Assembly: GCF_000166135.1 (NCBI RefSeq) | Contig: NC_014666.1 | Span: 4,774,001-4,838,000, forward strand | Direction: 5' to 3' | Length of the DNA: 64,000 bases | Origin: Pseudofrankia inefficax | GTDB lineage: Bacteria > Actinomycetota > Actinomycetes > Frankiales > Frankiaceae | Shown: positions 43,129-51,186 of the stretch, piece after piece | Position numbering within the stretch: the stretch's first letter is position 1 | Layout: every line of letters starts with the position of its first letter | Program-made: the position numbers and the translations under genes | Notes under the pieces: model-generated | The model's input: only the letters and a program-made list of their open reading frames with translations | What the model was told of the DNA's origin: nothing | Database searches by the model: none

Positions 43129-43944
43129 ATGGACGAATCGGCACCGGCGCCGGTAGCGGTGGTCACCGGAGCGGCGAAGGGCATCGGCCGGGCGGTCACC
43201 CACCGGTTCATCGCCGACGGCGGGCGGGTCGTCGCCGGCGACGTCGACGAGGCCGGCCTAGCGGCGCTCGCCGACGAGCTCGGCACCGACGCGCTCGCGA
43301 CGATCCGCTGCGACGTCACCGTCGAGGACGACATCGCCGCGCTCGTCGAGCTCGCGACGGCGCGGTTCGGCCGGCTGGACACCGCGGTCGCCAACGCCGG
43401 CGGCGGGACGCTCAGCGAGATCGCCGACCACGACTTCGCCGAGTGGCGCCGCGTCGTCGACCTCTGCCTGCACGGGGTGTTCCTGACCGTCAAGCACGCC
43501 GGCCGGGTGCTGCGCGACGCCGGCCACGGCGGCTCGATCATCGCGCTCGCCAGCCTCAACGCCATCCAGGCCGGCCGCGGCATGGGCGCGTACTGCGCCG
43601 CCAAGGCCGGCGTCGTCGCGCTGACCGAGGTCGCCGCGCTGGAGCTCGGCAGCCACGGCATCCGGGTCAACGCGCTCGCTCCCGGGCTGGTCCGGACGGC
43701 CCAGACCGGCGGCGTGTGGGCGCTGCCGGGCGTCCTGGACGAGTTCGTCGAGAACACCCCGCTCGGCCGGTTCGCCGAGCCGGAGGAGATCGCCAACCTC
43801 GTCGCGTTCCTCGCCTCCGACCAGGCGTCGTTCATCACCGGCGCGCTTTACAGCATCGACGGCGGCGCGCGGACCAGGCGGTACCCGGACATGGTCGCCG
43901 GGGTCGAGCGGCTGCTCACCGCGGGAGCTCCCGCCACCGGCTGA
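43129..43944 (+). CDS. Short-chain dehydrogenase/reductase
   Basis: The 271-residue classical SDR has TGAAKGIGRAVT as cofactor loop, acidic GDVDEAG after beta2 (fits NAD), NAGGG, the catalytic Ser in IIALASLNAIQ, and YCAAK with Tyr near residue 155. C-terminus SFITGALYSIDGG. It lies 108 bases after the DUF35-thiolase, co-directional, with a tandem repeat between. It may be a beta-hydroxyacyl or steroid dehydrogenase in the same pathway. The ATG at 43129 follows GGGGAGAACGACG. Confidence 0.93.
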   Translation: MDESAPAPVAVVTGAAKGIGRAVTHRFIADGGRVVAGDVDEAGLAALADELGTDALATIRCDVTVEDDIAALVELATARFGRLDTAVANAGGGTLSEIADHDFAEWRRVVDLCLHGVFLTVKHAGRVLRDAGHGGSIIALASLNAIQAGRGMGAYCAAKAGVVALTEVAALELGSHGIRVNALAPGLVRTAQTGGVWALPGVLDEFVENTPLGRFAEPEEIANLVAFLASDQASFITGALYSIDGGARTRRYPDMVAGVERLLTAGAPATG

Positions 43945-43988
43945 CCGTCGCCGTTCTATCGCCTCACCTCGATGACCTCGATATCTTT

Positions 43989-44000
43989 CAAGTGAGCGTT
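43989..44000. promoter_or_regulatory. Shared operator-like motif CAAGTGAGCGTT (site 2)
   Basis: CAAGTGAGCGTT, extended to TTTCAAGTGAGCGTTCAATC, lies 65 bases before the mycofactocin-type SDR start. The identical 12 bases are found reversed at 3425-3436. The central TGAGCGTTCA is a near palindrome of the TetR-operator kind. Confidence 0.5.
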
Positions 44001-44064
44001 CAATCCGTCGGGGCGCGCCGGCTATCCGCGCCGCCGTCGTACCGACAACCGAAGGGGTTTCTCC

Positions 44065-44916
44065 ATGGGCAAGCTTGAGGGCAAGGTCGCCTTCATCACC
44101 GGCGCAGCGCGCGGCCAGGGCCGCAGCCACGCGATCCGCCTCGCCAGCGAAGGCGCGGACATCATCGCCATCGACCTCTGCGAGCAGATCGCCAGCGTCC
44201 CCTACCCGCTCGGCACCCCCGAGGACCTCGCCCAGACCGTCAAGGAAGTCGAGGCCCTCGGCCGCGGCATCGTCGCGGTGAAGGCGGACGTCCGGGAGCG
44301 GTCCCAGCTGAAGGCCGCCGTCGACGAGGGCATCGCCCGGTTCGGCCGCCTCGACATCGTCCTGGGCAACGCGGGCGTCTGCCCCTGGGACGACTTCACC
44401 CTCGCCAGCGGCTTCGTCGACTGCACCGACGTCGACCTCATCGGCGTCATGAACACCGTCGCCGTCAGCCTCCCCCACCTCACCGCCGGCGCCTCGATCA
44501 TCCTGACCGGCTCCACCGCCGGCATGATGAAGGGCACCACCGAGGTCATGGGCAACACCGGCGGGGTCGGCTACTCCTGGGCCAAGCAGACCGTGGCGCG
44601 TTACACCGAAGTCCTCGCGTTGCAGCTCGCGCCCCACAACGTGCGGCTCAACGCGATCCACCCGACGAACGTCAACACCAACCTGCTGCAGAACGAGCGC
44701 ATCTACAAGACGTTCCGCCCCGACCTGGAGAACCCCACCCGCGAGGACGCGGAGCTCGCGTTCCCCGTGCTCCAGTCGATGCCGATCCCCTACATCGAGC
44801 CGAACGACGTGAGCTCGCTGGTGCTGTTCCTCGCGTCCGACGACTCGAAGTACATCACCGGCCTCAACCTGCGCCTCGACGCGGGCGGCATGCTCAAGGG
44901 CGAGCCGGCCTTCTGA
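44065..44916 (+). CDS. Mycofactocin-coupled SDR family oxidoreductase
   Basis: The 283-residue protein has the features of the mycofactocin-associated SDR subgroup: start GKLEGKVAFITGAARGQGRS, IIAIDLCEQIASVPYPLGTPEDL (an insertion after IDLC), NAGVCPWDDF, and YSWAKQTV with the catalytic Tyr near 170. These enzymes hold NAD tightly and pass electrons to the peptide cofactor mycofactocin (family knowledge). No mycofactocin biosynthesis gene is in the window, so these would be elsewhere. A good terminator hairpin follows. An operator-like motif, shared with the SDR at 3498, lies upstream. Confidence 0.9.
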   Translation: MGKLEGKVAFITGAARGQGRSHAIRLASEGADIIAIDLCEQIASVPYPLGTPEDLAQTVKEVEALGRGIVAVKADVRERSQLKAAVDEGIARFGRLDIVLGNAGVCPWDDFTLASGFVDCTDVDLIGVMNTVAVSLPHLTAGASIILTGSTAGMMKGTTEVMGNTGGVGYSWAKQTVARYTEVLALQLAPHNVRLNAIHPTNVNTNLLQNERIYKTFRPDLENPTREDAELAFPVLQSMPIPYIEPNDVSSLVLFLASDDSKYITGLNLRLDAGGMLKGEPAF

Positions 44917-44924
44917 CGGTTCAC

Positions 44925-44959
44925 CGAACCGCCGCCGGCCCTGGGCCGGCGGCGGTTCG
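44925..44959. terminator. Bidirectional hairpin terminator
   Basis: CGAACCGCCGCCGGCC, loop CTG, GGCCGGCGGCGGTTCG: a perfect 16-base stem, followed on the plus strand by TCGTTTCC. It lies 8 bases after the SDR stop and 25 bases before the cupin stop, between convergent genes. Confidence 0.85.
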
Positions 44960-44984
44960 TCGTTTCCGGTGGCCGGGCTCCCGG

Positions 44985-45518
44985 TCAGACCTTGGGCTGG
45001 GTGGCCCAGTCGTCGCGGTTGGCCCGGACCGCGTCCAGGACGCGTCCCCAGCCGGGGAGGGTCTCGGTGATCCGCATGTCGAACGGGCTGGTCGTGCGGA
45101 ACTCCAGGATCTCCACGCCGTCGGGGCCGGCGGTGTAGGTGTACGGGCGGTCGGCCGGCTGGAAGAAGCCGTCGCCCTCGCCCAGCACGGTGGCGCCCAT
45201 CCGCAGCTCGCCGCGGGTCACGTAGTACAGGCAGTCGGCGCTGTGCGAGTGACGCGGCAGCACGTAGCCCGGGCTGAACCGCGACCACACCAGGCTGGTG
45301 CCCCCCGACTCCGGGTCACCGAACAGCACCTTGACGACCTGGCCACCGCCCGAGACCCATTCCAGGAACTGCTCGGGGGCCTCCGGCGACATCACCGGCA
45401 TCGACATCATGCCGGACTCGTGCAGCGGCAGCGCCTCGGCGAACCGGAAGGTCTCCCGCCGGTGTGCGCCTCGCGCCGTCTCCTGCGCCACCGTCTCCTG
45501 GGTCGTCGTCTCACTCAT
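44985..45518 (-). CDS. Cupin domain protein
   Basis: The 177-residue single-domain cupin has motif 1 as VLPRHSHSADCLYYVTRGEL and motif 2 as GDGFFQPADRPYTYTAGPDGVEILEF. The His pair HSHS could bind a metal. The N-terminus is polar and low-complexity. It may be a dioxygenase, isomerase or sensor for a pathway intermediate; function cannot be set from sequence. It is divergent from an SDR, with 193 bases between. That gap holds the TGATAnnTCTACATnT motif also found before the thiolase genes. Confidence 0.85.
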   Translation of the reverse strand: MSETTTQETVAQETARGAHRRETFRFAEALPLHESGMMSMPVMSPEAPEQFLEWVSGGGQVVKVLFGDPESGGTSLVWSRFSPGYVLPRHSHSADCLYYVTRGELRMGATVLGEGDGFFQPADRPYTYTAGPDGVEILEFRTTSPFDMRITETLPGWGRVLDAVRANRDDWATQPKV

Positions 45519-45606
45519 GTCGGTACCCGCCTCCTGCCGGCTCGGGGCGACCGCCCGGCCAGCGGCTCCAGTTATGGATACAGTATGCGTCTTGAGGTCC
45601 CCGCGT

Positions 45607-45622
45607 TGATAGGTCTACATCT
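45607..45622. promoter_or_regulatory. Shared promoter motif TGATAnnTCTACATnT (site 2)
   Basis: TGATAGGTCTACATCT between the cupin and SDR genes matches 13 of 16 bases of the motif at 41241-41256. Both sites lie in divergent promoters of the same catabolic stretch. Orientation is the same relative to the plus strand. Confidence 0.4.
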
Positions 45623-45711
45623 TTCCACTTAAGCTGCGCACGTGGACAGCACCTGGGCCTCTGTGGGCCATCGACGTTCCCCGCTCGCGCGCCACCCGGC
45701 CGGAGGCTGAG

Positions 45712-46506
45712 GTGGACCTCGGCATCCGTGACAGCGGGTTCGTCGTCGTCGGCGGCACGGCGGGGATGGGCCTCGCGACCGCGCAGGTCCTGGTCGCCGA
45801 CGGCGCGCGGGTCGTGCTCGTCGGCCGGGACGCCGACCGGGCCAAGGCCGCCGTCGAGCGGGTCGGCGACCGGCGGGCGTCGGCGGTGGTCGGCGACGTC
45901 AGCCGCCCCGGCGAGGCCGAGCGGATCCTCGCCGAGGCGGTCGAGGCGCTCGGGGGGCTCGCCGGCCTCGCCGTGACCACCGGGACCTCGACGGCCGGGC
46001 ACCGCAACCTGGAGACGGCGTCGGACGACGTCTGGGCCGAGGCCGTCGACGACGTGCTGATGGGGACGGTGCGCACGGTCCGGGCGGCCGTCCCGCACCT
46101 GGTCGCGGCCGGCGGCGGGACCATCGTGACGACCGGGGCGTACGGCATGCGCGCCTACCATCCGGACCGGCTGCCGTACCTGACACTGAAAAGCGGCGTC
46201 GCCGCGTTCACCAAGACCATCGCCCGGGCGTACGGCGGCTCGGGGGTACGGGCGAACTGCGTCTGCCCCGGCGCGATCGAGACGGGCTCGCTCGCGGCGA
46301 TGCGCCAGGCGCTGGCGCAGCAGCGCGGCGTGCCGCCGGAGGGCCTCCTGGAGCAGGTCATGGTCGACGAGTGGCATATGGACGTCGCCCTGCGCCGCCC
46401 GGGCACGCCCACCGAGGTCGGCGAACTGTTCGCCTTCCTCCTCTCGCCCCGCGCCGGCTACCTCACCGGCGCCGTCATCAACATCGACGGAGGCACCCAG
46501 TTCTGA
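45712..46506 (+). CDS. Short-chain dehydrogenase/reductase
   Basis: The 264-residue SDR has a modified cofactor loop, VVVGGTAGMGLATAQ, and GRDADRAKAA after beta2, which suggests NADP. The usual NNAG is replaced by TTGTSTAG. The catalytic segment is VTTGAYGMRAYHPDRLPYLTLK with YLTLK near residue 155. C-terminus YLTGAVINIDGGTQF. It probably starts with GTG at 45712. Divergent from the cupin gene, it is followed 162 bases later by a Rieske oxygenase on the same strand. Substrate unknown. Confidence 0.9.
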   Translation: MDLGIRDSGFVVVGGTAGMGLATAQVLVADGARVVLVGRDADRAKAAVERVGDRRASAVVGDVSRPGEAERILAEAVEALGGLAGLAVTTGTSTAGHRNLETASDDVWAEAVDDVLMGTVRTVRAAVPHLVAAGGGTIVTTGAYGMRAYHPDRLPYLTLKSGVAAFTKTIARAYGGSGVRANCVCPGAIETGSLAAMRQALAQQRGVPPEGLLEQVMVDEWHMDVALRRPGTPTEVGELFAFLLSPRAGYLTGAVINIDGGTQF

Positions 46507-46668
46507 CCGGCCCTGGTCGGCGGCGGTGACCATTGGCGAATCGGTTCTCGGACGCAACGCGGCCGAAACCGGCTCGCGATGTCTCCGGTGTTCGCTCAGT
46601 ACGCGGCCGAGTGGGTAGCCGGCGGTTCCGCACCGCCTCCGCGCGGCCATCGGAGGACAGTCCCTGCC

Positions 46669-47730
46669 ATGAGGGCCGCCCTACAGAACTCCACCACCGG
46701 AGAGAACCCGGACCGCGTGACGCGGCATGACGGGCCCGACCATCTCGTGGTCTCCGAGCATCCGGTCCTTCGCCGCTTCTGGTACGCGGCCTGCTTCGCG
46801 CACAACGTAAACGCGGAACCGGTCGCGGTCACGATCCTGAGCACTCCCCTGGTGCTGTGGCGGCCGTCGCCGGACGCCCCGGTCAGCGCGGCGCTGGACC
46901 GGTGCGCGCACCGGGACGCGCCGCTGTCACGCGGCTGGGTCGCGAACTGCCATCTCGTCTGCCCGTACCACGGCTGGGAATGGGACCGGGCCGGGCGCAC
47001 CCAGCGGATTCCGCAGTTCCCCGACGCTCCGCACCCGACGCGAAGCGGCCTGACCATGGTCTCGGCCCGCGAACGGTACGGGATGGTGTGGATCTGCCTG
47101 TCCGACGATCCGGTCACCGACATCCCGCCGGTTCCCGAATACGACGACCCCGCCTGGCGACGGGTGCCGGAATACGAGTTCGACTTCGACTGCACCGCCA
47201 TGCACCTGCTGGAGAACAACTTCGACCCGGGCCACGTCGCCTTCGTCCACCGCAACACGTTCGGCAATCCGGACCGCGCCGAGCTCACCGACACCGAGGT
47301 GACCCGCGAACCCTACGGCCTGCGCACCTTCGGCCAGGTGAACGTCGATTCCAGGCCCGGCGAGCTCGGCACCACCACCCGCACCACGGTCTCCACGCTC
47401 TACGCGCCGTTCTTCGGGCACATCCACATCACCTATCCGGACGGCCTGCGGCATCTGATGGTCAAGGCCATCACGCCGGTCGACGACGAGAGCTGCCGCC
47501 TGGTGCAGCTGGTCCTGCGGACCGACACCGAACAGGACCGGCCGGCGGCCGACATCCTCGCGTTCGACGTCGCGGTGGAAAGCGAGGACCGTGCCCTGCT
47601 CGACCTGCTGCCGACGCCGTTCCCGCTCGCTCCGCACCTGAACGTCCACGCCCGCGCCGACCGCAACAGCCTCGCGATCCGGCGCCTGTGGACCGACCTG
47701 GTCACCGGCCGCTGGCTTCCTTCCTGGTAG
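46669..47730 (+). CDS. Rieske non-haem iron oxygenase, alpha subunit type
   Basis: The protein of about 353 residues has the Rieske cluster ligands CAHRDAPLSRG (C-x-H) near 78 and CHLVCPYHGWEWD (C-x2-H) near 98. The mononuclear iron site is NNFDPGHVAFVH near residue 183. The catalytic domain resembles monooxygenases of the vanillate/dicamba demethylase and KshA group, which demethylate or hydroxylate aromatics and steroids. I chose the ATG at 46669 with GGAGG 11 bases upstream; 46579 is possible. No ferredoxin reductase is adjacent. It ends 43 bases before the convergent HxlR gene. Confidence 0.92.
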   Translation: MRAALQNSTTGENPDRVTRHDGPDHLVVSEHPVLRRFWYAACFAHNVNAEPVAVTILSTPLVLWRPSPDAPVSAALDRCAHRDAPLSRGWVANCHLVCPYHGWEWDRAGRTQRIPQFPDAPHPTRSGLTMVSARERYGMVWICLSDDPVTDIPPVPEYDDPAWRRVPEYEFDFDCTAMHLLENNFDPGHVAFVHRNTFGNPDRAELTDTEVTREPYGLRTFGQVNVDSRPGELGTTTRTTVSTLYAPFFGHIHITYPDGLRHLMVKAITPVDDESCRLVQLVLRTDTEQDRPAADILAFDVAVESEDRALLDLLPTPFPLAPHLNVHARADRNSLAIRRLWTDLVTGRWLPSW

Positions 47731-47773
47731 CGACCTGGCGGCCTGGCAGCCTGGCGCGGCCGGGATCGCTGGC

Positions 47774-48160
47774 TCAGCCCGCGCGGTCCAGCCTGGTGCC
47801 GGCGTCGTGGGCCTCGCGGGCGTCGAGGAGCTGGTCCCAGTGCTCCGCCGTCCAGGCGCAGGCGGCAGCCATCGGCTCCAGCAGGCTACGGCCGAGGCCG
47901 GTCAGCTCGTACTCGACGTGACGGGCCGCCTCGGGGCGGACTGTGCGAATGACCAGGCCGTCGCGTTCCAGGGCCCGCAGCGACTGGGTGAGCACCTTGG
48001 GAGTGACCCGGCTCAGCGGTACGCGCAGCTCGGAGAAGCGGCGCGGGCCGTCTTCGAGGCAGCGGATGACGAGCGCCGTCCATTTGTCACCGAAACGGAT
48101 CGGGTTGAGCGACGACGGGCAGAGCTCGTCGAACAGGTCGGCGGGCAGCGGGTCCCTCAT
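47774..48160 (-). CDS. HxlR family transcriptional regulator
   Basis: The 128-residue winged-helix regulator has the family start CPSSLNPIRFGDKWTALVIRCL, the recognition part FSELRVPLSRVTPKVLTQSL and the wing RTVRPEAARHVEYELTGLG. HxlR proteins often sense reactive aldehydes, quinones or oxidants through an N-terminal Cys, and one is present in DELCPSS. I chose the ATG at 48160; the frame is open to 48205. It is divergent from an NAD(P)-binding reductase, 104 bases apart, a common HxlR target arrangement. Confidence 0.93.
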   Translation of the reverse strand: MRDPLPADLFDELCPSSLNPIRFGDKWTALVIRCLEDGPRRFSELRVPLSRVTPKVLTQSLRALERDGLVIRTVRPEAARHVEYELTGLGRSLLEPMAAACAWTAEHWDQLLDAREAHDAGTRLDRAG

Positions 48161-48264
48161 AGACTCACCGTAGCCGGTATCCGGTTGGTAACCATCGTCC
48201 CGCATAACGTCCGCCTGCCGGCCGGCGCAGGAAGCGCAGGCCCTGGAGATGGGCGGTTTCCAGC

Positions 48265-48882
48265 ATGAACATCGTGGTGTTCGGCGCGGGTGGACGGGCG
48301 GGGCGGCGGGCTGTTTCCGAGGCGCTTCGGCGTGGCCACCAGGTCACCGCGGTCGTCCGTGACCCGGCGAGACACAGCCAGGTTCGGGACGCCTCGGTGA
48401 TCGCGGGTGATGTCACCAGCGCCGCGGACGTCGAACGGGCGGCCGCCGGTCAGGAGGTCGCCATCAGCGCCGCCGCGGACCTGTCCGTACCCGCGCACGA
48501 GTTCTTCACCGCGTCATCCCGAGCGCTGGCGGCCGGACTGGCGAAAGCCGGCGTCGGCCGACTGGTCGTCGTCGGTTTGGCTTCCGTCCTGCCCGGAGCG
48601 TCCGGTTCCGCGTTGATGGACGAGCCCGGTTACCCGAACGAGTATCGGTCCTTCTCGCTCGGGCACGCGGCGGGTCTCGACGAGCTTCGGACCTGCGGCC
48701 TCGACTGGGTCTACATGGCGCCCGCGGGGGATTTCGACCACGAGGGCCCACGCACCGGCCGCTACCGGATCGCCGAGCACGGCGACGCGAACAGCCGGAT
48801 CACCTATCCGGACTTCGCGGTCGCGCTGCTCGACGAGATCGAGAAACCGCGCCACCACCGCAGCACGGTCAGCGTCCGCTAG
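48265..48882 (+). CDS. NAD(P)H-binding protein (NmrA/SDR5-like)
   Basis: The 205-residue protein starts MNIVVFGAGGRAGRRAV, a Rossmann nucleotide motif GxxGxxG. VVRDPARH follows beta2 and fits NADP. The rest (LAKAGVGRLVVVGLAS, LDWVYMAPAGDFDHEG, ITYPDFAVALLDEI) follows the NAD(P)H-binding family related to NmrA and quinone reductases. Divergent from the HxlR gene, which probably controls it. A palindromic repeat begins 20 bases behind the stop. Confidence 0.9.
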   Translation: MNIVVFGAGGRAGRRAVSEALRRGHQVTAVVRDPARHSQVRDASVIAGDVTSAADVERAAAGQEVAISAAADLSVPAHEFFTASSRALAAGLAKAGVGRLVVVGLASVLPGASGSALMDEPGYPNEYRSFSLGHAAGLDELRTCGLDWVYMAPAGDFDHEGPRTGRYRIAEHGDANSRITYPDFAVALLDEIEKPRHHRSTVSVR

Positions 48883-48901
48883 CGCCCGCGCGCCCGCTTG
48901 C

Positions 48902-48982
48902 GCATGATCGCCGTCTGGGCCCTGAAATGGTCGCAATCGCAGCCCGACAACAACCAGTCAAGGGCCAAGACGGCAATCATGC
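48902..48982. repeat. Palindromic intergenic repeat, copy 5
   Basis: GCATGATCGCCGTCTGGGCCCT at the left mirrors AGGGCCAAGACGGCAATCATGC at the right with two mismatches, the best preserved ends of the six copies. The centre GAAATGGTCGCAATCGCAGCCC is shared with copies 2 and 6. It lies between the convergent ends of the reductase (48882) and SnoaL-like (49036) genes. Confidence 0.9.
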
Positions 48983-49035
48983 GCGAGCGTGAAGCCGGCA
49001 GGGACGCGGCGGACACCGCAACGGCGCGAACGCGG

Positions 49036-49446
49036 TCACTGCTCGAAGAGCACGCGCTTCATGTAGGACGTGTCGCAGTACTCGCGGACGGAGACGATCA
49101 GGCCGTCGCGTACCTGGAACAGCACCGCGTAGTCATTGTCGTAGGCCGCGCCCGAGCGGGCCCGGGCGTGACTCGTCCACTCGGCGACGGCGTACTCGCC
49201 ATCGGCGACGATCCGGTGCAGGGTCTGCGTCACCGCGACCTCGGGGTCCAGGGTGGCGACGACCTGGGCGAGGAATCCGTCCAGGATCTCGTCGGCGCCG
49301 GTCCAGGTGCCGGCCACCGGAAGATCGCCGCGGATCGTCCAGGTCGCCTTCGGCGCGAAGCTCGCCCGCAACGCGGTCAGGTCACCCCGCCCCAGCGCGG
49401 CCACATAGGCGGCGACGACAGCACGGGTGGTCTCGGTGGCGCTCAT
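49036..49446 (-). CDS. SnoaL-like / NTF2-fold protein
   Basis: The 136-residue protein has the NTF2-like cone fold pattern: RAVVAAYVAALGRGDLTALRASFAPKATWTIRG (in part), the middle GTWTGADEILDGFLAQVV, then GEYAVAEWTSHARARSG and FQVRDGLIVSVREYCDTSY. Members include polyketide cyclases, ketosteroid isomerase-like enzymes and small sensors. The ATG at 49446 is preferred; the frame is open to 49464. No partner gene is adjacent upstream. Function unknown. Confidence 0.86.
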   Translation of the reverse strand: MSATETTRAVVAAYVAALGRGDLTALRASFAPKATWTIRGDLPVAGTWTGADEILDGFLAQVVATLDPEVAVTQTLHRIVADGEYAVAEWTSHARARSGAAYDNDYAVLFQVRDGLIVSVREYCDTSYMKRVLFEQ

Positions 49447-49951
49447 GGGAGAACGACCTTTCACGGGAGCGGTACGTGAATGCGTGGCTGACGATCTGTT
49501 GGCCGTGAGGTGACGTCACGGGAACAGTGGACCCGCATCCTGCGCCCGCTTCAACGGCCAAACCTCCGCCGCTCTCATCACTGTCAATGATGAGTCGACT
49601 CGGTGAACCACCCTCCGACGACCTGGGCCTACTCCCGGCCAGACACGCTGGCCCCTCTCGAGCCCGACCGCGGGACAGTGCGACGACGTGGACGTTGTGC
49701 GGTATTTCTTTCTGTATGTAGGCCTGGCGGCCCTCTGCGGGTTCGGTGCCGCCCGGGCCAACTCCTGGGAGTGACTGTCTTCGGCTCTCCCATTTGTCGT
49801 CCCATCCCCCCATGTGCGCCGAACTTGGCGCATTAGTAGGCGCGCTTGATTCCGGCCGAATTCCGTTAGACCATTGGAATCGCCGGGGAATGGGCCGTCA
49901 ATGTTACCCGCCGTGCGACGCTGCCCGTCTGCTCGCGCCTGACGGTCGCGG
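49447..49951. other. Gene-free region of mixed composition
   Basis: About 500 bases without a supported gene. A/T content is higher than in neighbouring regions (for example GTGCGGTATTTCTTTCTGTATG near 49697). All frames are short or have poor third-position bias. A segment at about 49540-49580, TTCAACGGCCAAACCTCCGCC, faintly resembles the palindromic repeat and may be a decayed copy. Confidence 0.4.
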
Positions 49952-50617
49952 TCACGCCGGGTTCGCGTCCGCTGCGCCGACCGGGTCGCAGGGCGTACTG
50001 ACGGACTCCGCGGGCGTTGGTCGGCTGATCGCGCGTGCGGCGAGATACTGGACCACGGCAGGCAGCAGGTCGTGCTCAGCCGCGAGGACTCGGCTGGCGA
50101 GGCTCTCGACGGTGTCATCCGGGTGTACCGGGAGTTCGTGGCGGGCGATGACAGGCCCTGTGTCGTACTCGGCCGTGACGAGATGGACCGAGGGGCCGGT
50201 CATGGGATCGCCGGACGCGAGGACGGCTTCATGCACAGCGCGGCCATACATGCCTTGGCCGCCGTGTCGCGGCAGCAGGGACGGGTGAACGTTGATGATC
50301 TGGCCGGCGTAGGACGCAAGTGTCAGCGGACCGATCTTCTTCAGGTAGCCGGCCGTAACGATCAGGTCGACCAGTTGCTCGCGCAGGAGAGCGCAGATGG
50401 CTGCATCCAGCTCGACGGGATCGGGATGGGTCAATCCTGACAGGTGCGCGGCCGGTATGGCATGGGTTCGGGCATAGGAGAGCGCGCCGGAGTCCCTGTT
50501 GTTACTCAGGATCAGAGCCACGCTGTATGCCATGCCCGGTTCGAGGGAGGCTCGGTGCAAAGCCCGCAGGTTGGTCCCCTCATGTGACGCGAACACGGCA
50601 ACGCGAAACTCAGTCAC
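49952..50617 (-). CDS. PurN-like formyltransferase
   Basis: The 221-residue protein follows phosphoribosylglycinamide formyltransferase: FRVAVFASHEGTNLRAL at the N-terminus, IVTAGYLKKIGPLTL, the catalytic INVHPSLLPRHGGQGMYG with Asn and His, and VTAEYDTGPVIARHEL with the catalytic Asp. The phosphate loop normally reads SGxGSN; here SHEGTN, so the substrate may differ from GAR. It may be a second PurN or a formyltransferase for a nucleoside- or sugar-like molecule. Start GTG at 50617; GAGGTG lies upstream. The C-terminal 25 residues are extra. Confidence 0.85.
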   Translation of the reverse strand: MTEFRVAVFASHEGTNLRALHRASLEPGMAYSVALILSNNRDSGALSYARTHAIPAAHLSGLTHPDPVELDAAICALLREQLVDLIVTAGYLKKIGPLTLASYAGQIINVHPSLLPRHGGQGMYGRAVHEAVLASGDPMTGPSVHLVTAEYDTGPVIARHELPVHPDDTVESLASRVLAAEHDLLPAVVQYLAARAISRPTPAESVSTPCDPVGAADANPA

Positions 50618-51186
50618 GACCTGGCACCTCGGTGCCCCGGACCCGTCGTCGTGACCATGGAAGGTCCGAACTGGAACGAAAGAGCGACCATGCACAGAGT
50701 TTATGCGTGGTCTCAGACCGTTACTCTGTGCGGACCCGCGTCGGTCGGACCAGCGAGACGGCGTGGCGCGCTCCCAGCCGCAGATTCTTGACGACGCGCC
50801 GACGCATCGTGGCAGACGACACGTCCGGGGCGCCGAGCGGGGCGAGGCGGGGCCTTGGCGCGTGGCGGGCCGACGGTCCCAGCCGAGCACGGCGCGCGCC
50901 CCGGACGGGCGCCTTGAATCCCGCACAGGAGGTACAGGTATTGGTAACAATCTTGAGTCGGGTCTCGTCGGCCGGTGTGTTGGTCAGTCTGATCGCGGTG
51001 TGAGGGATGGTGTCGGGGCGTCAGGAATGTCGGAGATCAGGTCGTTCGGGTGGGCCCGGGTCGTCCGGGGTGGCACGTGAGCGAGGCGCGCTTTCCCGAG
51101 GGGGGTCGAGGCGTTCTCGGCTCCGGTGGCTGCCAGCAGGTGCTGACGGGCCCGCCTCGGGTTGTCCAGCTCAGTGTGTCAACGCC
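50618..51186. other. Intergenic region with possible leader peptide
   Basis: These 569 bases separate the PurN-like gene from the orphan gene at 51187. The left half holds TTTATGCG and ACTCTGTG stretches and no clear frame. The only notable feature is a strong Shine-Dalgarno sequence at 50927-50933 with a short frame behind it, listed separately. Confidence 0.4.
50941..51003 (+). CDS. Possible 20-residue peptide behind a strong Shine-Dalgarno site
   Basis: AGGAGGT at 50927-50933, the full anti-16S match, lies 7 bases before a TTG that opens the frame MVTILSRVSSAGVLVSLIAV and stops at TGA 51001-51003. The peptide is hydrophobic with one Arg and would fit a membrane peptide or a leader. The start codon is weak and there is no homology evidence. 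It precedes the orphan gene at 51187 on the same strand. Confidence 0.3.
   Translation: MVTILSRVSSAGVLVSLIAV

Noticed and set aside
43258..45288. Long minus-strand frame across two SDR genes and part of the cupin gene
   Set aside because: It crosses a strong terminator hairpin and is antisense to two clear SDRs.
49504..49590. Possible seventh copy of the palindromic repeat
   Set aside because: Only a fragment resembling one arm (TTCAACGGCCAAACC) is seen; the opposite arm is not convincing.
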